Shown one piece after another: positions 8,347 through 17,095 of a DNA stretch of 64,000 bases. The notes under the pieces are model-generated. The model was not told the DNA's origin. It did no database searches and saw only the letters and a program-made list of their open reading frames with translations. The position numbers and the translations under genes were made by a program. Within the stretch, counting starts at the first letter, position 1, and the number at the start of each line of letters is the position of its first letter. The stretch lies in assembly GCF_900176415.1 (NCBI RefSeq), contig NZ_FWXO01000001.1:488775-552774 (forward strand), written 5' to 3'. This DNA comes from Cellulophaga tyrosinoxydans (GTDB lineage: Bacteria > Bacteroidota > Bacteroidia > Flavobacteriales > Flavobacteriaceae).

Positions 8347-8348
8347 AA

Positions 8349-8470
8349 TTACTCACCTTGTTACCTTTTTAAAGGTACACAAATTATGCAATAAAAAAAA
8401 TTGTAAGTCCTACAAATACAGGCGTTTAGCACTAACTGGTGAGTAACTTTTTTCAAATAAATTACTCACC
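8349..8470. repeat. Three copies of TTACTCACC upstream of the integrase
   Basis: TTACTCACC occurs at 8349-8357 and 8462-8470, and inverted as GGTGAGTAA at 8438-8446. The last two form an inverted pair 15 bp apart. The first ends 3 bp from the integrase start codon. Position between integrase and tRNA-Asp suggests integrase arm sites or an autoregulatory operator. Confidence 0.6.
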
Positions 8471-8528
8471 GCCACACTCACCGCGAGGGTCATTTTTTTT
8501 GATATTAAATGGTATTATTTGAAAATAA

Positions 8529-8561
8529 AAAAGCCCACAAACCTAATGTTTGTGGGCTTTT
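8529..8561. terminator. Bidirectional terminator behind tRNA-Asp
   Basis: AAAAGCCCACAAAC (8529-8542) and GTTTGTGGGCTTTT (8548-8561) form a perfect 14-bp stem with a 5-nt loop. T-rich tails exist on both sides. It most likely ends the minus-strand tRNA-Asp transcript. Confidence 0.9.
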
Positions 8562-8584
8562 ACTAAAATTTGAAAAAATTTTAG

Positions 8585-8658
8585 CGGTCCGGACGGGACT
8601 CGAACCCGCGACCCCCTGCGTGACAGGCAGGTATTCTAACCAACTGAACTACCGAACC
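8585..8658 (-). tRNA. tRNA-Asp(GTC)
   Basis: Read on the minus strand the acceptor arm GGTTCGG...CCGGACC closes a full cloverleaf. The D-arm, the anticodon stem CCTGC/GCAGG with loop CTGTCAC (anticodon GTC) and the T-arm with GGTTCGAGTCC are all present. CCA is not encoded. A promoter with -7 box TATATTTG lies on the minus strand at 8676-8683 and TTTGCG at 8701-8706. The 3' end faces the integrase gene, making it the probable attachment site. Confidence 0.97.
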
Positions 8659-8675
8659 GTTGCTTTAAGCGGTTG

Positions 8676-8706
8676 CAAATATACATCGCTTATTTAATTG
8701 CGCAAA
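8676..8706 (-). promoter_or_regulatory. tRNA-Asp promoter
   Basis: On the minus strand TTTGCG (8701-8706) is followed after 17 bp by a perfect -7 box TATATTTG (8676-8683), about 18 bp upstream of the tRNA 5' end. Confidence 0.75.
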
Positions 8707-8813
8707 TTATTTTCATCAAAAAATACACTTAAAACTTAAAATAATATCAAAAGCAACTTTTATTGATTGCTAATCATTCAATATCAATAGATTACAAATT
8801 CATCTATCTTATA

Positions 8814-9833
8814 TTATTTTACATCATTTAAAAAAAGAACATGACTTTTATTTTTAAAAGCTATAAAATCTGCTACACTTAATTGATTAGGGTATGGCAC
8901 ATAAAAATGACTTGTGGTGTGATTACGCCATAGCAACACCCAGCTAATTCCCGAATTTTCAAGAATTTCATCCAACACAACAGTCCACCAATTAGCATCC
9001 TCTACTTTTTCCAATCCAACTTCGGTAAGCGCAAAAGGCAACATTTTTTCATCTGCCACTTGCTTTAACACCTCTATATTTTTCTTTAAGTCTTTCTTAA
9101 ATTCTTTAGCAGCTCCATGTTGATACATATCTAAACCCAACATATCTACATATTCATCTCCAGGATAATTGACCAAATACTCTTCAGCGTTGCCAATCAT
9201 ATTTGGAGCATATATAAAGAGCAAATTACTTGCCATGAAATCTTTTGTCAACAGATTAAAAGTATGCCTCCATAAGGCTTTAAATTCTTCTGGACTACAA
9301 TTATGGTTTCCCCACCAGAACCAAAATCCATTCATTTCATGTAAGGGCCTAAAAGCAATGGGTATTAACTCGCCTTCGTCATCTTTTAGACTTAACATAA
9401 AATCGGCAATTCTTTTTATCCAGCTTTTGTAGATAAGCGCATAATCTCCCCCATCCAGTAACTGTTTTACCGCCGGAGTTGTATCCCAACTATCGCCTTT
9501 CGAAACAGGATTATCAGCATGCCAACTAATCGTTATTATTCCTCCATCGCGATGTGCTTTTTGTATAAGCATTTTCATTTCATCAAAAGGAACGCCATCA
9601 AGATTAAGTGAATTACCATGCTCTAATCGCCCAAGATCAAACCCGTATACTAATGGAAAATCACCCGCAACGCTGTAAACATCACTTTGATAATTTACTG
9701 CATCATTTCTCCAACCAATACCATAAGAGGTGGTGTCTTGATGCCCAAAAGCATAGCCTTTGCTAGTAATATTTTCTATTCTAGACTTAAGTGCAATCAC
9801 CTGAGGCAATGCATTTTTATTAGCAAGAGACAT
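8814..9833 (-). CDS. GH26 beta-mannanase-like glycoside hydrolase without signal peptide
   Basis: 339 aa TIM-barrel hydrolase of family GH26 (mannan endo-1,4-beta-mannosidase type). Typical motifs are AFGHQDTTSYG near residue 30, FDLGRLEHG, ISWHADNP, the general acid E166 in LHEMNGFWFWWG and the nucleophile E271 in ALTEVGLE. Both catalytic glutamates are kept. Flavobacterial GH26 enzymes are usually lipoproteins or secreted, but this one starts MSLANKNALPQV with no signal peptide, and no upstream in-frame extension is possible. A cytoplasmic role on imported manno-oligosaccharides is therefore likely. No other glycan-use genes lie nearby; a DUF58 gene precedes it by 21 bp in the same direction. 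Confidence 0.9.
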   Translation of the reverse strand: MSLANKNALPQVIALKSRIENITSKGYAFGHQDTTSYGIGWRNDAVNYQSDVYSVAGDFPLVYGFDLGRLEHGNSLNLDGVPFDEMKMLIQKAHRDGGIITISWHADNPVSKGDSWDTTPAVKQLLDGGDYALIYKSWIKRIADFMLSLKDDEGELIPIAFRPLHEMNGFWFWWGNHNCSPEEFKALWRHTFNLLTKDFMASNLLFIYAPNMIGNAEEYLVNYPGDEYVDMLGLDMYQHGAAKEFKKDLKKNIEVLKQVADEKMLPFALTEVGLEKVEDANWWTVVLDEILENSGISWVLLWRNHTTSHFYVPYPNQLSVADFIAFKNKSHVLFLNDVK

Positions 9834-9854
9834 AGCTTAATTATATGATTTTAT

Positions 9855-10784
9855 TTATAGAAATTTTTGCCTTTCGGTCATGTAAGTATTTAATATACCA
9901 GAAAAATCTCTGCGTACATCAACTGGCAAGTATTTAATTTTATATTGTGCGCATTTTAATTTTAATTCCTCTTTATAGTTTAATACGCTTTTTTGATACG
10001 CATCTTTTACAGTATCTGCATATAAATTTATAGCTTCCCCTGTTTCCACATCTATGAAGCGCTGTGGTGTATTTTCAAAATCAAAATTCACTTCATATTT
10101 TTCATCCATTAAATGAAATAATACCACTTCGTGCTTGTTATATTTTAAATGGCGTAAGGCTTCAAAAAGCTTTTCATCCTCAGTCTCTGTTTGCAACATA
10201 TCTGAAAATAAAAAGATAAGACTGCGACGCTTTATTTTTTCTGCAATTAAATGTAAATACGTATAGGTTTCTGTTCTGCTTTTAGGCCGCTGTGATTGTC
10301 CTATTTCATTTAGTTTAGCCAACAGCATTTGATGATGCCGCTCACTACCCTTCTCCGCACTATAATAATCATAAGTATCAGAATACACACTAAGCCCTAC
10401 CGCATCACGTTGACGCTTTAAAATCGCCATTAAAGCCGCTATAGCCAAAACACCAAATCCTATTTTATTAAGATTAGCTATGTTTAAATTTTTAACTTCC
10501 GGATAATACATCGATGCCGAATTATCTAAAATCATATGACAACGAAGATTGGTTTCTTCCTCGTATCTTTTGGTATATAATTTATCGGTTTTTGCAAAAA
10601 GTTTCCAATCTATATGTTTGGTACTTTCTCCATTATTATAAATTTTATGCTCAGCAAATTCTGCAGAAAAACCATGAAAGGGGCTTTTATGAATTCCACT
10701 TATAAAGCCTTCAACAACTTGATTTGCCATTAACTCCAAGTTTTGGAATAATGTAGATTTATAAAGCTCTGACTGAATATTCAT
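9855..10784 (-). CDS. DUF58 domain protein (vWA-like, MoxR-associated type)
   Basis: 309 aa soluble protein. The DUF58 core includes FAEHKIYNNGESTKHIDWKL and the MIDAS-like DNSASMYY, with a vWA-type fold continuing through LIFLFSDML. DUF58 proteins usually sit beside MoxR AAA-ATPases and membrane vWA proteins in chaperone-like or periplasm-related clusters. No moxR gene lies next to it here. It is followed by the GH26 gene after 21 bp, which may be co-transcribed. The function is unknown beyond the family. Confidence 0.88.
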   Translation of the reverse strand: MNIQSELYKSTLFQNLELMANQVVEGFISGIHKSPFHGFSAEFAEHKIYNNGESTKHIDWKLFAKTDKLYTKRYEEETNLRCHMILDNSASMYYPEVKNLNIANLNKIGFGVLAIAALMAILKRQRDAVGLSVYSDTYDYYSAEKGSERHHQMLLAKLNEIGQSQRPKSRTETYTYLHLIAEKIKRRSLIFLFSDMLQTETEDEKLFEALRHLKYNKHEVVLFHLMDEKYEVNFDFENTPQRFIDVETGEAINLYADTVKDAYQKSVLNYKEELKLKCAQYKIKYLPVDVRRDFSGILNTYMTERQKFL

Positions 10785-10857
10785 AGTTTAAAGATAATTA
10801 AATCTTAGGAAGTAATTAAAATAAGAACCCTTACTTATTTTAAGTTATAAGCAACAA

Positions 10858-10884
10858 AAAAATCCTGCATAAAGCAGGATTTTT
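10858..10884 (-). terminator. Terminator of trxA
   Basis: AAAAATCCTGC (10858-10868) and GCAGGATTTTT (10874-10884) form a perfect 11-bp stem with a 5-nt loop and T-rich ends on both strands. It lies directly behind the minus-strand thioredoxin gene. Confidence 0.88.
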
Positions 10885-10922
10885 TTTATATTCTAAATTC
10901 CTAAAAAGGAAATTGCTTTTTA

Positions 10923-11240
10923 TTATAAAGCAGCATCAATTGCATCGGTATAGACTTTCTTTGGAGATACTCCTACTTGTCTACTAACAATTTCTCCACC
11001 TTTAAACACTAATACTGTAGGTATGTTACGCACACCGTATTTTGCAGCAAATTCTTGATTAGCATCAACATCTACTTTACCAACTACAGCTTTACCTTCG
11101 TATTCATTACTCACTTCGTCGATGATTGGTCCAACCATTCTACAAGGTCCGCACCATGCTGCCCAAAAATCAACTACTACTGGTTTATCACTTTTTAAGA
11201 CTACTTCGTCAAAAGTTGCGTCTGTTATTTCTAATGCCAT
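10923..11240 (-). CDS. trxA: Thioredoxin
   Basis: 105 aa, the classical thioredoxin length. Reduces protein disulfides in the cytoplasm with electrons from thioredoxin reductase. The active-site WCGPC lies at about residues 29-33 in VVDFWAAWCGPCRMVGP. The buried aspartate (VDFWA) and the cis-proline in RNIPTVLVF are present. There is no signal peptide. It has its own terminator on the left and stands alone. Confidence 0.97.
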   Translation of the reverse strand: MALEITDATFDEVVLKSDKPVVVDFWAAWCGPCRMVGPIIDEVSNEYEGKAVVGKVDVDANQEFAAKYGVRNIPTVLVFKGGEIVSRQVGVSPKKVYTDAIDAAL

Positions 11241-11352
11241 TTTGTTTGTATTTATAATTATGCAAATTTAGTCAATTATTAGACTTTTTCCTTACTAACG
11301 ATATATTCGTTTTAATTATTATACTATCAATAAACTTGATGGTTATAAAAAA

Positions 11353-11377
11353 AGCCATTCAATTAACTTGAATGGCT
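11353..11377 (-). terminator. Terminator of the lipoprotein gene at 11400
   Basis: AGCCATTCAA (11353-11362) and TTGAATGGCT (11368-11377) form a 10-bp stem. On the minus strand it is followed by seven T. Confidence 0.88.
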
Positions 11378-11399
11378 GTGTATTTATTAATGTCATTAT

Positions 11400-12269
11400 T
11401 TAATCATGACTTGCTTTGCAATCTTTTCTCCCTCGTCTTAATTCTATTTCTGTAACCGAACCATCTGCTGCGGTTAATGTTGCTAGGTTATCACAAGTTC
11501 CATCACCATAATCCAATACAGAAATTACTCCTGCATTTGTATATTGTTTTACACCCTGTGCAATAAATTTACACCCAGCTGGTCTAACCAAAGGTGTGGT
11601 AATTTCAGCAGTTATAACAATTCCATCGGCTGATGTATAAGAGCCAGAACCTGTTATAGTTATCTCATCGTCTTGATAAGTATCTGTATCACCACCAGCT
11701 GTAACCTCTCTAGTTCTAGTTCCAGTTTTTGTAATTGTACCACCATCCGTTTCTACAGTGATATTTATTGTTATTGTTCTCTCTGGATTACCATTGCTAT
11801 TCTCAATTATTTTTGAATACGTTTTACTTCCATTAACAATATATCCATTAATAGTAAAATCAGTAAACGCTACAGACGCCTCGTAATTTCCAGATTCTTT
11901 TGTACGCGTCATGGTAATGGTACCAGACAATTCGTTGCCACGACGATCTTTACATCCTTCCTCAAAACTAATTATAACTGTTACTGTATTTTCATTTGAA
12001 GTTATTTCAAAAAAGGCACAGTCAGAAAAGTACCCTGAACGATCATAATGATTGCCTTTACCTGTAAAATCTGATTCATTAAAAAAATCATCAGAGTAAA
12101 AAATATTATCATCGATAATAGCATCTACTTCATCCACAGAAGCAACTAATGCCAAAGATTCTGTTGTACTTAACTCATTAAACGGAGTATCTGTTGTTTC
12201 TCCTTTTTGACACGACCATGCACTAAGTAAAATGAAGGCTAAACCAGCAAAAAAATTAATTTTTTTCAT
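11400..12269 (-). CDS. Hypothetical lipoprotein
   Basis: 289 aa. The signal peptide ends in a lipobox-like AWSC at about residue 20, so the protein is probably lipid-anchored in the envelope. The mature part is acidic and Thr/Gly-rich with beta-strand repeats such as RTITINITVETDGGTITKTG, and ends with two cysteines. I recognise no domain. It lies 82 bp after dnaE in the same direction but has its own terminator. Confidence 0.8.
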   Translation of the reverse strand: MKKINFFAGLAFILLSAWSCQKGETTDTPFNELSTTESLALVASVDEVDAIIDDNIFYSDDFFNESDFTGKGNHYDRSGYFSDCAFFEITSNENTVTVIISFEEGCKDRRGNELSGTITMTRTKESGNYEASVAFTDFTINGYIVNGSKTYSKIIENSNGNPERTITINITVETDGGTITKTGTRTREVTAGGDTDTYQDDEITITGSGSYTSADGIVITAEITTPLVRPAGCKFIAQGVKQYTNAGVISVLDYGDGTCDNLATLTAADGSVTEIELRRGRKDCKASHD

Positions 12270-12350
12270 AAAATAAGGGATTTAAAATTTGTTCTTTTTA
12301 ACTAAACAACTTAACTCCAAATAACCCTACTATTTTTTTTAAGAAAATCA

Positions 12351-15300
12351 TCAATTTAATTTATACAGCACTTCTTGCTCCTCCAAACAGGTTAAAAGCT
12401 CACTAGAAATTTGAACTTTTTGTTTTCTACTAACCAAATTCACTTTAATTTCTTCATCCATTTCATAAACCACAAAATTTAATGAATGATCGCCTCGATG
12501 CATATTAATGGTTTCTTTAAGCGTATAAATACCTTCCTCTTTTAGCTGATCTATATTTAGTTTAATGGTTAATTTTTTAGCATAGGTCTCCATTACCTCT
12601 TGCAATAACATAAAACTATTGAATTGCATTCTTGGATCTCCTTTTTTGCCAGTATCCCTATTTACCCAACCTTCCTTCACATATACTTTTACGTAAGCAA
12701 AAGAATTGATCATTAAAAAGTGTCTGAATTTTAGGTATTCTTCTCCAAAAATCCGGAATTCATAGGTATCTGTATAATCTTCCATAGTGAACGCCGCCCA
12801 TCCTTTTCCATTTTTTGAAATACGATGTTGCACATCGGTAATTACACCTGCAAAGGACACTTCTCTATTTACAATGCTTTCTAAATCGTTTAAATGGGAT
12901 AGTCCCGCATTACAGAACGACTTTATTTCCGATTTAAAATCATCCAAAGGATGCCCGGAAATATAAATCCCTACTACTTCTTTTTCACGACGAAGTTTTT
13001 CCATGGTTCCCCATTCTTCACAAGGTGGAACAATAGGCTCAGGAATTTGTACTTCGCTCGCTTCTCCAAAAAGACTTACCTGACTAGAATTTTCATTTTC
13101 TTGAAACTTAGCGCCATATTTTATTGCTTTTTCTAAAAAGGTAATTCCGTCTCCGTCATCATGAAAAAATTGTGCCCTATGCGTGCTTCCAAGAGAATCA
13201 AATCCGCCAGCAACTGCTAAATTTTCGAATGCCTTTTTATTTGCTGCTCGTAAATCTATTCGTTTAGATACATCGAAAACAGATTTAAAAGGACCGTCTT
13301 TTTTTCTATGCTCCACAATGGTTTCCACAGCAGCCCTACCAACCCCTTTTACAGCACCCATTCCAAAACGCACCGCACCAGCAGCATTAACAGCAAACTT
13401 ATAATACGATTCGTTAACATCTGGACCCAATACTTCTAGACCCATACGTTTACACTCTTCCATGAAGAACGTTACTTGCTTAATATCATTCATATTATTA
13501 CTCAAAACAGCGGCCATATATTCCGCTGGGTAATGTGCTTTTAAATATGCTGTTTGATAAGCAATATAGGCATAGCAAGTAGAGTGACTTTTATTAAATG
13601 CATAGGCGGCAAAAGCCTCCCAATCTTTCCAAATTTTCTCTAAAACCTCTCTAGGATGTCCGTTTTTCTCTCCACCATCTAAAAATTGAGGTTTTAATTT
13701 TTCCAGAAGCGCAAAAATCTTTTTTCCCATTGCTTTTCGCAAAACATCGGCATCACCTTTTGAAAAACTTGCCAAACGCTGCGACAAAAGCATCACTTGC
13801 TCTTGGTACACCGTAATTCCGTAAGTTTCTTTAAGATTATCCTCCATATCTGGAAGATCATATTTTATCTCTGCCAATCCATTTTTACGCTGAATAAAGT
13901 CAGGAATATATTCCATTGGACCCGGACGATACAAGGCATTCATCGCAATTAAATCATCGAAAACCGTTGGTTTAAGATCTTTTAAATGCTTTTGCATTCC
14001 AGGAGATTCGTACTGAAAAACCCCAACAGTTTCTCCTTTTTGGAATAATTCGTAAGTTTTTTCATCGTCTAAAGGAAAATCATCAGGTACTAATTCTATT
14101 CCATGCTTCGCTTTAACAATTTTTACAGTATCTTTTATTAATGTTAGGGTCTTTAATCCCAAGAAATCCATTTTTAAAAGACCTGCACTTTCCACAACTG
14201 AGTTATCAAATTGCGTAACATATAAATCAGAATCTTTCGCAGTAGCTACAGGAACGAAATTTGTTATATCATCAGGTGTAATAATCACCCCACAAGCATG
14301 AATACCTGTATTTCGAACAGAACCCTCCAACACCCGCGCCATTTTCAGGGTTTGCCCTTCTAAATTATCCCCTTCAGCGATATTCAGCAATTCATTAACT
14401 TTTTCTAAATCCTCAGCTCTAAATTTCTTTTTTAAATCGGCTTCAGAAACGCCAAAAATCTTACCTAATTTCGACATCGTCGGAATCAGTTTTGCAATCC
14501 TATCAGCATCACCTAATGGTAAATCGAGCACCCGCGCGGTATCGCGAATAGAAGATTTCGCCGCCATAGTACCATATGTAATAATCTGAGCTACTTGATT
14601 GGCTCCATATTTTTTAATTACATAATCCATAACACGACCACGGCCCTCGTCATCAAAATCAATATCAATATCGGGCATGGACACACGATCTGGATTCAAG
14701 AAACGCTCAAAAAGCAAATCGTATTTTAAAGGGTCTATATTGGTAATTTTTAGGCAGTATGCCACCACAGAACCTGCTGCAGAACCACGACCAGGACCCA
14801 CAGAAACATCCATATTACGTGCCTCTCGGATAAAATCTTCTACAATTAAAAAGTATCCGGGATAACCAGAATTCTCTATCGTTTGTAGTTCAAAATCGAT
14901 ACGCTCACGTATTTCATCTGTAATTTCGCCATACCTTCTTTCTGCTCCTTGATACGTAATATGTCGTAAATAGGCATTCTCCCCTCTTTTACCGCCATCC
15001 GCTGCATCTTCAGCCACTTTAAAGGCTTCAGGAATATCAAATTTTGGTAATAATACATCACGCGCCAATTCAAACGGCTCAATTTTATCTACAACTTCTT
15101 GAATGTTTAAAATAGCCTCAGGAATATCCTTAAAGAGTTCTTTCATCTCTTCTTGAGATTTAAAATAATACTCTTGATTAGGCAATCCGTAACGATATCC
15201 GCGACCTCTACCAATTGGAGTTGCCTGCTTCTCGCCATCCTTTACACACAATAAAATATCATGCGCATCAGCATCTTCCTTAGCGCAGTAATAGGTGTTA

Positions 15301-16736
15301 TTGGTTGCAACTAATTTTACATTGTGCTTTTTCGCGAACTCTAACAACACTTGATTTACTCGATTTTCGTCTTCTTGGTTGTGACGCATTATCTCTAAAT
15401 ACAAGTCATCGCCAAATTGCTCTTTCCACCAAAGCAAAGCCTCTTCAGCCTGATTTTCACCAACATTTAGCACTTTTCCCGGAACTTCACCATACAGGTT
15501 TCCAGTAAGCACAATAATATCTTCTTTATACTTTTCTATTAATTTACGATCTACTCTAGGCACATAATAAAAACCATCGGTATAGGCTATAGAGGAAAGT
15601 TTCGCTAGATTATGGTATCCTTTTTTATTTTTTGCCAGCAATACTATTTGGTAGCCGTAGTCTTTTACATTTTTATTGGTATGATCATCACATACAAAAA
15701 ATTCGCAACCAATAATAGGTTTGATTTCTTTTTCGGTTGGTTCTTCTCCGTTTTCTAAAGCTTTAGCATTTCGCTCTTTAACGCTACTATTATTTGCTTT
15801 GATTGCTTTTACAAAATGAAAAGCCCCCATCATATTCGCATGATCTGTAATCGCAACCGCTGGCATTTTAGCATCGGCGGCAGCTTTCACCAAATCAGCA
15901 ACAGCAATAGTAGATTGTAAAACCGAAAACTGACTATGATTATGCAAATGAGCAAATTCAGCATCCGCTAGTGTTTTTACATTTTCTTTAATTTCAGCTT
16001 GAGAAACACCACCGGTATCTTTTTCCCAAAGGGCATCTGCTATTTTTTTTGATGCTTTTTTTAAATTAATGTGCTTTAAACCAATTAATTGTATTTCCTG
16101 AGGATTAGCTTCAGAGAAATTCTTAAAGTAATCCGGTTGAACATCTAATTGCTCTGAAGAATATTGTTGCTTACGCACTAACTCTAAAAAACAACGTGTA
16201 GTTGCCTCCACATCGGCCGTTGCATTATGCGCTTCTCCAAAAGGCTCACCAAATAAATATTGATGCAATTCTGTTAGTGTTGGCAATTTAAACTTACCAC
16301 CACGACCCCCTGGAATTTGACAAAGTTCAGCAGTGTGCTCTGTACAAGTATCTAAAACTGGCAATTCCTGTAACGGATTTTCCACTCCCAAACGGTGGAA
16401 TTCTGCACCCATGATGTTTAAATCAAAACCCACATTCTGACCAACAATAAACTTTGTTTTGGCCATGGCCTGATTAAACTTTTCTAAAACAACCGCAAGC
16501 GGCACCCCTTTTTGCTCCGCCAAAGCAGTAGAAATTCCATGTATTTTTTCCGCATCAAAAGGAATATTAAAACCATCTGGCTGTACCAAATAATCTTGAT
16601 GCTCTATTAAATTACCCATAGCATCATGCAATTGCCATGCTATTTGAATGCAACGTGGCCAGTTATCCGTATCGGTAAATGGCACATCCCAACGTTTAGG
16701 TAATCCAGTAGTTTCTGTATCGAAAATTAGGTACAT
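12351..16736 (-). CDS. dnaE: DNA polymerase III alpha subunit with N-terminal proofreading exonuclease
   Basis: 1461 aa replicative polymerase. Residues 1-190 form a DnaQ-like 3'-5' exonuclease (DTETTG at 6-11, QNVGFDLNIM and the late HNATADVEATTR motif). A PHP domain starts near residue 263 (HLHNHSQFS). The C-family polymerase core has GPGRGSAAGS and the catalytic aspartates in PDIDIDFDDEGRGRV at about 688. Helix-hairpin-helix and OB-fold parts follow (HRISKNGKGWAAF at about 1290). At around 1160 aa a usual DnaE lacks the exonuclease, so this is a single-chain polymerase plus proofreader. That arrangement is known in Bacteroidetes. It appears monocistronic. Confidence 0.97.
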   Translation of the reverse strand: MYLIFDTETTGLPKRWDVPFTDTDNWPRCIQIAWQLHDAMGNLIEHQDYLVQPDGFNIPFDAEKIHGISTALAEQKGVPLAVVLEKFNQAMAKTKFIVGQNVGFDLNIMGAEFHRLGVENPLQELPVLDTCTEHTAELCQIPGGRGGKFKLPTLTELHQYLFGEPFGEAHNATADVEATTRCFLELVRKQQYSSEQLDVQPDYFKNFSEANPQEIQLIGLKHINLKKASKKIADALWEKDTGGVSQAEIKENVKTLADAEFAHLHNHSQFSVLQSTIAVADLVKAAADAKMPAVAITDHANMMGAFHFVKAIKANNSSVKERNAKALENGEEPTEKEIKPIIGCEFFVCDDHTNKNVKDYGYQIVLLAKNKKGYHNLAKLSSIAYTDGFYYVPRVDRKLIEKYKEDIIVLTGNLYGEVPGKVLNVGENQAEEALLWWKEQFGDDLYLEIMRHNQEDENRVNQVLLEFAKKHNVKLVATNNTYYCAKEDADAHDILLCVKDGEKQATPIGRGRGYRYGLPNQEYYFKSQEEMKELFKDIPEAILNIQEVVDKIEPFELARDVLLPKFDIPEAFKVAEDAADGGKRGENAYLRHITYQGAERRYGEITDEIRERIDFELQTIENSGYPGYFLIVEDFIREARNMDVSVGPGRGSAAGSVVAYCLKITNIDPLKYDLLFERFLNPDRVSMPDIDIDFDDEGRGRVMDYVIKKYGANQVAQIITYGTMAAKSSIRDTARVLDLPLGDADRIAKLIPTMSKLGKIFGVSEADLKKKFRAEDLEKVNELLNIAEGDNLEGQTLKMARVLEGSVRNTGIHACGVIITPDDITNFVPVATAKDSDLYVTQFDNSVVESAGLLKMDFLGLKTLTLIKDTVKIVKAKHGIELVPDDFPLDDEKTYELFQKGETVGVFQYESPGMQKHLKDLKPTVFDDLIAMNALYRPGPMEYIPDFIQRKNGLAEIKYDLPDMEDNLKETYGITVYQEQVMLLSQRLASFSKGDADVLRKAMGKKIFALLEKLKPQFLDGGEKNGHPREVLEKIWKDWEAFAAYAFNKSHSTCYAYIAYQTAYLKAHYPAEYMAAVLSNNMNDIKQVTFFMEECKRMGLEVLGPDVNESYYKFAVNAAGAVRFGMGAVKGVGRAAVETIVEHRKKDGPFKSVFDVSKRIDLRAANKKAFENLAVAGGFDSLGSTHRAQFFHDDGDGITFLEKAIKYGAKFQENENSSQVSLFGEASEVQIPEPIVPPCEEWGTMEKLRREKEVVGIYISGHPLDDFKSEIKSFCNAGLSHLNDLESIVNREVSFAGVITDVQHRISKNGKGWAAFTMEDYTDTYEFRIFGEEYLKFRHFLMINSFAYVKVYVKEGWVNRDTGKKGDPRMQFNSFMLLQEVMETYAKKLTIKLNIDQLKEEGIYTLKETINMHRGDHSLNFVVYEMDEEIKVNLVSRKQKVQISSELLTCLEEQEVLYKLN

Positions 16737-16844
16737 AAATTAGCGTTTTCTTTATAAAAAAAGTAGTTTGTAAAAATACTAAAAACCCAACTTTTGAAAT
16801 AGGATAGTTGTAATGAGTTATTAACTTAACAAAAGAGTTAGAAA

Positions 16845-17027
16845 AATAAAAACCATAGAAATTGTATGGTTTTTATGTAGTCCATTCGTTTTTTTGTTTT
16901 TGTATTTTTCCGAAAGTTCTTACAAAAAAACCTCTGGCTGATTTGTATAGTGACTAAAATCTCTTAAAAAATTAACCCTAAAAAAATAATGCTTATGACA
17001 TAGACAAAAGCACCGAACCAGAGGAAT
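16845..17027 (-). ncRNA. Small RNA gene, copy 1 of a duplicated cassette (6S-like candidate)
   Basis: On the minus strand a -7 box TACATTTG (17034-17041) precedes an RNA starting near ATTCCTCTGG. The 7-bp closing stem pairs 17018-17024 (CCTCTGG read on minus) with 16931-16937 (CCAGAGG), enclosing 80 nt, followed by T7. After a linker a strong terminator hairpin AAAAACCATA/TATGGTTTTT (16848-16874) follows. The same parts occur at 50293-50490 in the opposite orientation. The size and the long hairpin with a closing stem recall 6S RNA; 6S-Flavo is a known flavobacterial class, but I cannot confirm identity. The copies differ mainly in the linker between hairpin and terminator. Confidence 0.65.
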
Positions 17028-17095
17028 GTAGTACAAATGTAATATGCCTCGTAGAACAAAAAAAATATTTAACAAAAAGCAAAAAACTTAAGATT

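Noticed and set aside
8586-8592. A second tRNA-Asp end elsewhere in the window as the far attachment site
   Set aside because: No repeat of the T-arm and acceptor sequence is present between 1 and 8580; the only other similar arm belongs to tRNA-Leu.
16845-17027. tmRNA, RNase P RNA or SRP RNA
   Set aside because: The conserved cores of those RNAs (tag frame, P4 elements, SRP tetraloop) are not visible in either copy.
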